Shown one piece after another: positions 6,246 to 12,611 of a stretch of 12,611 bases of DNA. The notes below the pieces were generated by a model. The model did not search any database, was not told the DNA's origin, and saw nothing but the letters and a program-made list of their open reading frames with translations. The translations under genes and the position numbers were made by a program. The DNA is from Burkholderiaceae bacterium (GTDB lineage: Bacteria > Pseudomonadota > Gammaproteobacteria > Burkholderiales > Burkholderiaceae), in contig JAKONL010000080.1 in the NCBI GenBank assembly GCA_022701965.1, forward strand, positions 1 to 12,611, read 5' to 3'. The number at the start of each line of letters is the position of its first letter. The first letter of the stretch is position 1.

Positions 6246-7195
6246 AGATCCGCCAGCACGCGGATGTGCGCCTCGACGCTGGTGGCGAGCGCGTCGAGGT
6301 TGTAGCCGCCTTCCAGCATCGAGACGATCCGCCCCTGCGCATGACGCCGCGCCACCCCGCGCACGCGCTCGGTGATCCAGGCGAAGTCCTGCTCGTTGAG
6401 CCGCAGCTGGCCCAGGTCGTCGTCGCGGTGCGCGTCGAAGCCGGCGCTCACGAAGATCATCTGCGGCCTGAAGGCCTCGAGCCGCGGCATCCACATCGTC
6501 TCGATCAGCTCGCGCACGTCAATGCCACGGGTGTACGCCGGCACGGGCAGGTTCAGCATGTTGTCGGCCGGATGGTCGATGTCGCCGAACGGATAGAACG
6601 GATGCTGGAAGATGCCGACCATCAGCACCCGCGGGTCGCCGGCCAGGATGTCTTCGGTGCCGTTGCCGTGGTGGACGTCGAAGTCGACGATCGCCACGCG
6701 TTCCAGGCCGTGCGCCTCGAGCGCATGGCGCGCGGCGATGGCGACGTTGTTCAGGAAGCAGAAGCCCATCGCCTGCTCGCGGCAGGCATGGTGGCCGGGC
6801 GGGCGCACGGCGCAGAACGCGTTCTCCAGCGCGCCGGAGATCACCGCGTCGGTGGCCGCGACGGCCGCGCCGGCGGCACGGCGCGCGGCGAGCACCGAAT
6901 GGCGCATCAGCACCGTATCCGGATCGATCATCGCGTGGGCGGGGCCGCCCGCGGGCCGGTCGGCGACCAGCCGCTGGCTCAGCTCCTCGAGATGTTCGAG
7001 ATGCGCGACGCTGTGGGCGCGCACGATCTGGGGAAGGGTGGCGAGCGGTACGTCGCCGCGTTCGAGGGCATCGCCGACACCGGTCAGCAGCAGCCGGTCC
7101 TCGATGGCGTCCAGGCGTTGGGGACACTCGGGGTGTCCGTCGCCCATGTCGTGCTTCCAGCAGTCGCGGTGGGTGAAATAGCCAGTTTTTCCCAT
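6242..7195 (-). CDS. Histone deacetylase-family (arginase/deacetylase fold) zinc amidohydrolase
   Basis: A 317-residue class II HDAC-like hydrolase, related to AcuC, HDAH and acetylpolyamine amidohydrolases. All catalytic marks are present: HPECPQRL (21-28), RPPGHHA (131-137, His135-His136 dyad), GFCFLNNVAIAARHA (144-158), DFDVHHGNGTED (171-182, zinc ligands Asp173 and His175), SAGFDAH (250-256, zinc ligand Asp254) and EGGYN (295-299, Tyr298). It should remove an acetyl or other acyl group from a lysine side chain or a small amine; the real substrate cannot be told. I chose the ATG at 7195 (MGKTGYFTHRDCW) because an upstream TTG extension to 7267 would run across the divergent promoter region and overlap the MoxR gene. 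The ribosome site is weak. The downstream channel gene overlaps its stop codon, so the two are probably one operon. Confidence 0.94.
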   Translation of the reverse strand: MGKTGYFTHRDCWKHDMGDGHPECPQRLDAIEDRLLLTGVGDALERGDVPLATLPQIVRAHSVAHLEHLEELSQRLVADRPAGGPAHAMIDPDTVLMRHSVLAARRAAGAAVAATDAVISGALENAFCAVRPPGHHACREQAMGFCFLNNVAIAARHALEAHGLERVAIVDFDVHHGNGTEDILAGDPRVLMVGIFQHPFYPFGDIDHPADNMLNLPVPAYTRGIDVRELIETMWMPRLEAFRPQMIFVSAGFDAHRDDDLGQLRLNEQDFAWITERVRGVARRHAQGRIVSMLEGGYNLDALATSVEAHIRVLADL

Positions 7196-7257
7196 GTCTC
7201 TGTCGTCGGCAACCTCACGCGGCGTGGGGCCGGCGGGGCGTACGGTATTGTTTGCAT
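7196..7257. promoter_or_regulatory. Divergent promoter region between deacetylase and MoxR genes
   Basis: These 62 bp are the only space available for promoters of two divergent operons. The right end (about 7241-7267) is an AT-rich island in GC-rich DNA. On the + strand TATTGT at 7246-7251 could be a -10 box for the MoxR gene, only 6 nt before its ATG, but I see no good -35 partner. No clear Shine-Dalgarno sequence precedes the MoxR ATG. On the minus strand the same island could hold the deacetylase -10. No convincing operator was found. Confidence 0.3.
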
Positions 7258-8186
<929 letters not shown>

Positions 8187-8190
<4 letters not shown>

Positions 8191-9161
8191 ACCCGCTGGG
8201 CGTCGTCCGCGCACGCATCGACGGCTGGTTCCTGTCGCGGCGACCGCCCGCGGACATCGTCGAGCTCACGCAGCGCAACGTCTACATCGTGCCCTCGCGC
8301 GCCGGCTGGATGCTCGGCGCGACGCTCGCGTTGCTGCTGGTGGCGTCGATCAACTTCCAGCTCAACCTCGGCTACCTGCTGACCTTCATGCTGGCGGGCT
8401 GCGTCGTCGTGGGCATGCACGTGGGGCACGCGACGCTGCGCGGCCTCACCCTGCACCTGATGCCGCCGGAAGCCCAGCACGCGGGCAGCGCGGCGATCCT
8501 GCGCGTGGTGCTGCACAACGCCCGGCGCGGCGTGCGCTACGGCATCGGACTCTCGGTACGCGGCAGCGGCCAGTGGGCCTGGAGCGACGTGCCGGCGCAG
8601 GGCAGCGAAGCGGTCGCGGTCGCCTTCCGGCCCGGACGGCGCGGGCTGCATCCGGTACCGCCGCTCACGGCCGAGACGCGCTATCCGCTCGGCACGTTCC
8701 GCGTCTGGACGGTGTGGATGCCGGCGGCGCAGCTGCTGGTCTATCCGGCGCCCGAGGTCGCGCCGCCGCCGCTGCCGGTCGGCGAGGCGCTGCAGGGCGA
8801 TGCGAGCAGCGCCGCGTCGCGCGCCGGTCCGGCTGGCGAGTACGACGGCCTGCGCGCCTACCGGCGCGGCGACCCGCTCAAGCTGGTGGTGTGGAAGAAG
8901 GCCGCGCGCGCGCAGGCAGCGGGTTCCGACGACCTGGTGAGCCGGGATACGCAGCATGCCCGGCGCGACGAACTCTGGCTCGACGCACAGGCCGCGAACC
9001 TCGCCGACGTCGAGGCCCGCATGTCGCGGCTGTGCGCCTGGGTGCTGATGGCCGACCGGCTCGGCATCGACTACGGCCTGCGCGTGGGTGGCCGCACGCT
9101 GCGGCCGTCGCAGGGCGAGGCGCACCGGCGTGCCTGCCTGGAGGCGCTGGCCACATGCTGA
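8187..9161 (+). CDS. DUF58 domain-containing membrane protein
   Basis: A 324-residue protein starting at GTG within the GTGA overlap with the MoxR stop. Two adjacent hydrophobic segments lie near the N-terminus (about 40-55 and 61-79), followed by a soluble beta-rich region. The DUF58 core is EYDGLRAYRRGDPLKLVVWK (218-237), with the characteristic DGLR..Y..GD pattern and the W of the xxWxxxAR motif. The short remaining tail (about 255-324) corresponds to the degenerate VWA-like end of such proteins. DUF58 proteins are constant partners of MoxR ATPases and are thought to be assembled or remodelled by them at the membrane; the biochemical role is unknown. The C-terminus overlaps the transglutaminase gene by 7 nt. 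Much longer readings in this frame back into the MoxR gene are composition artefacts. Confidence 0.92.
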
Positions 9162-11227
9162 TCGCCTCGACGCGCCGGCGCATCGACGCGCTGCCCCGGG
9201 AGGCACGCGACACGCTGTTTCTGCTGGGCCTGATCGCGCTGATCGTGCTGCCGCAGGCCGGCACGCTGCCGCTCGCCTGCACCGCCCTCACGCTGGTGGC
9301 GCTCGCCTGGCGCGGCTGGATCGCCATCCGGGGCCGGCCGCTGCCGAACATGCGCTGGCGCATCGCGATGGTGGCGCTCGGCCTGGTGGGCGTCTACGCC
9401 GCGCACAGGACGCTGCTGGGCCGCGACGCGGGCGTGACGCTGGTGATCATGCTGCTGGCGCTCAAGACGCTGGAGATGCGGGCGCGCCGCGACGCGTTCG
9501 TGATCTTCTTCCTGGGTTTCTTCGCGATGCTCACGAATTTCTTCCAGTCGCAGTCGCTGGTGACCGCCTTCCTGATGCTGGTCGCGCTGCTCGGGCTGCT
9601 CACGGCCCTGGTCAACGCGCACAAGCCGGTCGGGCGGCCGCCGCTCGCGCAGTCGGCGCGCACGGCGCTGGGAATGATGCTGCTCGGCGCGCCGGTGATG
9701 CTGGCGCTGTTCATGCTCTTCCCACGCATGGCACCGCTCTGGGGCACGCCCAACGACGAGGCGACCGGGCGCAGCGGGCTGTCGAACACGATGCGCGTGG
9801 GCGCCATCGCCCGGCTCGCGCTCGACGACGGCATCGCCGCGCGCATCCGCTTCGACGACGGCGCGTCGCCGCCGCAGCGCGCGCTGTACTTCCGCGGGCC
9901 GGTGCTGTCTGACTTCGACGGCCGGCAGTGGACCGCGCCGGCGCCCTGGGAGCGCGGCTTCCTGAGCGCCGACCTGCGCGTGCGCGGCGAGCCGCTGCGC
10001 TACGAGGTCACGCTCGAACCGAGCAACCGGCCCTGGCTCCTGGCGCTGGACGCGCCGCAGCAGGCGCCCGAGGTGCCCGGCATGCGCGTCTTCGCGACGC
10101 CCGATCTCCAGCTGCTCGCGAGCCGCCCGATCGGCGACCTGGTGCGCTATCGCGCGGTGAGCTATCCGGACTTCCAGAGCGGGCCGCTGCGGCGGACGGC
10201 CGCGCTCGACCGCTACGTCGCGCTGCCCGCCGGCACCAACCCGCGCACGGTCGAGCTCGCCGCGCAGATGAAGCGCGACCCGGCGCTCGCCGCGGCCGGC
10301 ACGCCGGGCTTCGTCGACGCCGCGCTCGCGCGCCTGCGCACCGGCGGCTACACCTACACGCTGGAGCCGGGCGTCTACGGCGAGGAGACGGCCGACGAGT
10401 TCTGGTTCGACCGCAGGGAAGGTTTCTGCGAGCACATCACCTCGGCCTTCGTGGTGCTGATGCGCGCGCTCGACGTGCCCTCGCGCGTCGTCACCGGCTA
10501 CCAGGGCGGCGAACTCAACGGGGTCGACAACTTCTGGGTGGTGCGCCAGTCCGACGCGCATGCCTGGGCCGAGGTGTGGGAAGCCGGCACGGGCTGGGTG
10601 CGGGTCGATCCGACGGGCGCGGTATCGCCGGGACGCGTCGGCGCGTTCCAGCGCCTGGCACCGCAGGCCGGCTTCTTCGCCGGCGCACTCGGCACCATGA
10701 GCCCGACGCTGGCGCAGAACCTGCGCGCGGCCTGGGAAGCCGCCAACAACGGCTGGAACCAGTGGGTGCTCAACTACACGCAGAGCCGCCAGCTCGACCT
10801 GCTCAAGCGGCTGGGCTTCGACACGCCGAGCCTGCAGGACCTGGCCGTGGTGCTGCTGTGGCTCTTGATCGCGGTGTCGGCCGGCGGCGCGGGCTGGACG
10901 CTGTGGGAACGCTCTCGCCACGACCCGTGGCTGCGGCTGCTCGACCACGCACGCGCGCGGCTGCGCAAGGCCGGCCTCGCCGTGCCCGACGCCGCGCCGC
11001 CCCGGCGCACCGCGACCGCCGCCCTCGCGCACTTCGGCGAATCGGCACGGCCGGTGCACGACTGGCTGCTCAGGCTCGAAGCGCAGCGCTATGCGGCGGC
11101 GCCGGGCGATCGGGCCGGCGCCACGGGTGCGCCTGGCGTCGCCGCGCTGCGCCGGGAATTCGGTCGCCTGCCCTGGCCGACGCGCATCCGGGCGCCGCTG
11201 CGGCGAGCCGCACCCGAGACCCGTTGA
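9155..11227 (+). CDS. TgpA-like membrane transglutaminase (DUF3488 / transglutaminase core / DUF4129)
   Basis: A 690-residue inner-membrane protein. The N-terminus (about 18-195) carries a cluster of five to six hydrophobic helices (DUF3488). A periplasmic transglutaminase-like domain follows, with an intact Cys-His-Asp triad: Cys425 in EGFCEHITS, His469 in SDAHAWAEVW and Asp485 in VRVDPT. A further membrane helix lies at about 563-588 (LQDLAVVLLWLLIAVSAGGA), then a cytoplasmic DUF4129-like tail. The arrangement is that of TgpA of Pseudomonas aeruginosa, a membrane transglutaminase-fold protein reported essential there. Whether it crosslinks, cleaves or transfers is not known for this protein. 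The ATG has GGAGG at 9140-9144, 10 nt upstream, inside the end of the DUF58 gene; the two overlap by 7 nt. Longer upstream readings in this frame overlap the DUF58 gene and lack family similarity. Confidence 0.94.
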   Translation: MLIASTRRRIDALPREARDTLFLLGLIALIVLPQAGTLPLACTALTLVALAWRGWIAIRGRPLPNMRWRIAMVALGLVGVYAAHRTLLGRDAGVTLVIMLLALKTLEMRARRDAFVIFFLGFFAMLTNFFQSQSLVTAFLMLVALLGLLTALVNAHKPVGRPPLAQSARTALGMMLLGAPVMLALFMLFPRMAPLWGTPNDEATGRSGLSNTMRVGAIARLALDDGIAARIRFDDGASPPQRALYFRGPVLSDFDGRQWTAPAPWERGFLSADLRVRGEPLRYEVTLEPSNRPWLLALDAPQQAPEVPGMRVFATPDLQLLASRPIGDLVRYRAVSYPDFQSGPLRRTAALDRYVALPAGTNPRTVELAAQMKRDPALAAAGTPGFVDAALARLRTGGYTYTLEPGVYGEETADEFWFDRREGFCEHITSAFVVLMRALDVPSRVVTGYQGGELNGVDNFWVVRQSDAHAWAEVWEAGTGWVRVDPTGAVSPGRVGAFQRLAPQAGFFAGALGTMSPTLAQNLRAAWEAANNGWNQWVLNYTQSRQLDLLKRLGFDTPSLQDLAVVLLWLLIAVSAGGAGWTLWERSRHDPWLRLLDHARARLRKAGLAVPDAAPPRRTATAALAHFGESARPVHDWLLRLEAQRYAAAPGDRAGATGAPGVAALRREFGRLPWPTRIRAPLRRAAPETR

Positions 11228-11251
11228 TTGATCGCTCCGCTTCTGCACAAT
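11224..11251 (+). promoter_or_regulatory. Candidate mltB promoter placed for a leaderless transcript
   Basis: TTGATT (11224-11229) as -35 and CACAAT (11246-11251) as -10 are 16 bp apart; they match the consensus hexamers at four of six positions each. The -10 box ends 7 nt before the mltB ATG at 11259, so initiation at the usual distance would fall on or next to the start codon. The transglutaminase stop codon (11225-11227) lies inside the -35 box. No Shine-Dalgarno sequence is visible before mltB, in keeping with a leaderless message. Confidence 0.45.
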
Positions 11252-11258
11252 CGACCCG

Positions 11259-12374
11259 ATGCGACGCCCACCTTCCACAGCCTCCTCCGCCGCGCTGTCG
11301 GCCGCGATCCTGGCACTCTTCGCCTGCGGTATCCCGATCGACAGCCAGGCGCAGAAGCCGGCGAGGAAGACCGCTCCCGCAACGGCCGTGTCCGCCGCTG
11401 CCGCCGCACGCAGCGCCCCGCTCTACGCCACGCGCGACGACGCGATGCGGTTCGCCGACGACGTCGCCGCGCGACAGAACCTCGACCGCGACTGGGTGCG
11501 CCGCACCATCGGCAGCGCGCGCCTGCTGACCCACGTGCCGCGCCTGATGCTGCCCGCGCCGCGCGGCACCGCGAAGAACTGGCGCGTCTACCGCAGCCGC
11601 TTCATCGATCCGGTGCGCATCGCCGCCGGCGCCCGGTTCTGGCGGGACAACGCCGTCACCCTCGCTCGCGCGGAGGCGACGTACGGCGTGCCGCCGGAGA
11701 TCATCGTGGGCATCATCGGCGTGGAAACCATCTACGGCCGCAACATGGGCAGCTTCCGCGTGATCGACGCGCTGGCGACGCTGTCGTTCGACTTCCCGCA
11801 GGCCCACCCGCGCGCGGCCGAGCGCGAGGCCTTCTTCCGCGGCGAGCTCGAAAGCTTCCTCGGCACCGAAGCCCGTACCGCCGAGGATCCGATGGTGCCG
11901 GTCGGCAGCTATGCCGGCGCGATGGGCATGCCGCAGTTCATGCCGAGCAGCATCGCGAAGTACGCGGTCGACTTCGACGGCGACGGACGCATCGACCTGG
12001 TGAACAACCCGGTCGACGTGATCGGCTCGGTGGCCAGCTACTTCAAGGCCTTCGGCTGGCAGCGCGGCATGCCGTCGACCTTTCCGGTCGGCTTCGACGC
12101 GGCGCGGCTGAAGATGCCGGTGCTGATGGAGAACGACATCAAGCCGAGCTTCAGCGCCGACAGCTTCGTCGCCACCGGCGCGGTGCTCGATCCGCGCGCG
12201 CAGGCGTATCCCGGCCTGCTGGCCCTGATCGAGCTGCAGAACGGCAGCGACGCGCCGAGCTATGTCGCCGGCACGCAGAACTTCTACGTGATCACGCGCT
12301 ACAACTGGAGCAGCTACTACGCGATGTCGGTGCTCGACCTGGGCAACGAGGTCAAGGCCGCGCTCGCGCAGTGA
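11259..12374 (+). CDS. mltB: Membrane-bound lytic murein transglycosylase B
   Basis: A 371-residue family 3 lytic transglycosylase that cleaves the glycan strands of peptidoglycan to 1,6-anhydromuramyl ends. The N-terminus is a signal sequence with hydrophobic core at about 11-23. LFAC (20-23) is a near-lipobox with Cys23 as possible lipidated residue, while SQA|QK at about 31 is an alternative signal-peptidase I site. The catalytic Glu156 is in GIIGVETIYGRNMG (151-164). The substrate-groove motif GSYAGAMGMPQFMPSS is at 216-231, and DFDGDGRIDLVNN (238-250) is an EF-hand-like calcium loop as in E. coli Slt35/MltB. The end RYNWSSYYAMSV (347-358) is also family-typical. Its start is 31 bp behind the transglutaminase gene with its own candidate promoter. 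The downstream P-loop gene overlaps its stop codon by 1 nt. Confidence 0.95.
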   Translation: MRRPPSTASSAALSAAILALFACGIPIDSQAQKPARKTAPATAVSAAAAARSAPLYATRDDAMRFADDVAARQNLDRDWVRRTIGSARLLTHVPRLMLPAPRGTAKNWRVYRSRFIDPVRIAAGARFWRDNAVTLARAEATYGVPPEIIVGIIGVETIYGRNMGSFRVIDALATLSFDFPQAHPRAAEREAFFRGELESFLGTEARTAEDPMVPVGSYAGAMGMPQFMPSSIAKYAVDFDGDGRIDLVNNPVDVIGSVASYFKAFGWQRGMPSTFPVGFDAARLKMPVLMENDIKPSFSADSFVATGAVLDPRAQAYPGLLALIELQNGSDAPSYVAGTQNFYVITRYNWSSYYAMSVLDLGNEVKAALAQ

Positions 12375-12611
12375 TGCCGAGGCCGGCGAGCGTCGTCCTG
12401 CCCATGCAGTCGCTCGACGCGCTCGGCGAGCGCATCTGCATCCTGGGGCCGTCCAACAGCGGCAAGTCGACCCTGGCCAAGGCCATCGCGCTGCAGCGTG
12501 GCCTGCCGGCCGTCCACCTCGACCAGCTCTTCCATTTTCCCCATACCGACTGGCAGCCCCGGCCCGAAGCGGAATTTCTGCGCCTGCACGACCGGGCGAT
12601 CGCGCAGGCGG
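12374..12611 (+). CDS. P-loop nucleotide-binding protein (FlaR/adenylate kinase-like), N-terminal fragment
   Basis: An open frame starting at ATG 12374, sharing one base with the mltB TGA (TGATG), runs off the right edge after 79 codons. An in-frame GTG at 12371 is an alternative start. Walker A is GPSNSGKS (about residues 26-33), preceded by the beta strand RICIL and followed by TLAKAIALQRGLPAVHLDQL and a Trp-Gln-Pro-Arg-Pro segment. The pattern P-loop, then H-L-D-x-L-F, then W-x-P-R-P-x-x-E-F resembles the small kinase-like ATPases annotated as FlaR or adenylate kinase-like proteins. The lid and the rest of the fold are outside the window, so substrate and exact family are uncertain. Overlap with mltB suggests cotranscription and translational coupling. 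Confidence 0.72.
   Translation, partial: MPRPASVVLPMQSLDALGERICILGPSNSGKSTLAKAIALQRGLPAVHLDQLFHFPHTDWQPRPEAEFLRLHDRAIAQA

Noticed and set aside
5244..6305. A 353-codon + strand open frame antisense to the mechanosensitive channel
   Set aside because: Its product is almost wholly charged His/Gln/Arg/Asp residues, the usual antisense image of hydrophobic membrane codons.
4947..6494. Longer mechanosensitive channel starting inside the deacetylase gene
   Set aside because: The extra 83 residues are Arg/Ala-rich out-of-frame reading of the deacetylase.
9071..11278. A 735-codon open frame on the minus strand across the transglutaminase gene
   Set aside because: The low-complexity Arg/Gln/His-rich product has no recognisable domain; the + strand reading has an intact catalytic triad and membrane helices.

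Overview
The window is very GC-rich, densely packed proteobacterial chromosome. Gene content and protein style (etfBA beside a ~600-residue acyl-CoA dehydrogenase, a MoxR/DUF58/transglutaminase operon, MltB) point to a betaproteobacterium of the order Burkholderiales, most likely Comamonadaceae. That placement comes from family recognition by eye, not from a search. No rRNA, tRNA, CRISPR array, insertion sequence, integrase or phage gene is visible, and nothing suggests recent transfer.

Left part (1-4946). The C-terminal end of a HipA-family kinase (YjjJ type) runs in on the + strand and converges on a minus-strand fatty-acid/acyl-CoA oxidation cluster. In transcription order this is etfB (4823-4074), etfA (4071-3136), a DmdC-like acyl-CoA dehydrogenase (3047-1257) and an NMO-family flavin oxidoreductase (1228-266). 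The dehydrogenase would hand electrons to the EtfAB flavoprotein. Two features suggest regulation. A 20-bp near-perfect palindrome (4919-4938), with a second inverted repeat (4861-4890), lies upstream of etfB. A strong intrinsic-terminator-like hairpin (3066-3092) sits between etfA and the dehydrogenase, only a few bases before the dehydrogenase Shine-Dalgarno sequence.

Middle part (4947-7257). Two further minus-strand genes follow: a histone-deacetylase-family amidohydrolase (7195-6242) and an MscS-type mechanosensitive channel (6245-4947). The channel apparently starts at a TTG overlapping the deacetylase stop codon. A 62-bp divergent intergenic region separates this pair from the + strand genes.

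Right part (7258-12611). A tight + strand operon encodes a MoxR AAA+ ATPase, a DUF58 membrane protein and a TgpA-like membrane transglutaminase, all with overlapping ends. A membrane-bound lytic transglycosylase (mltB) follows, with its own candidate promoter placed so close that the mRNA may be leaderless. Overlapping its stop is the start of a P-loop nucleotide-binding protein cut off by the window edge. The channel, DUF58/TgpA pair and MltB all act at the cell envelope.

I do not see an obviously new multi-gene system. The most interesting signals are regulatory: the palindrome in front of etfB, the hairpin in front of the dehydrogenase gene and the possible leaderless start of mltB. The deacetylase-channel coupling is also notable.
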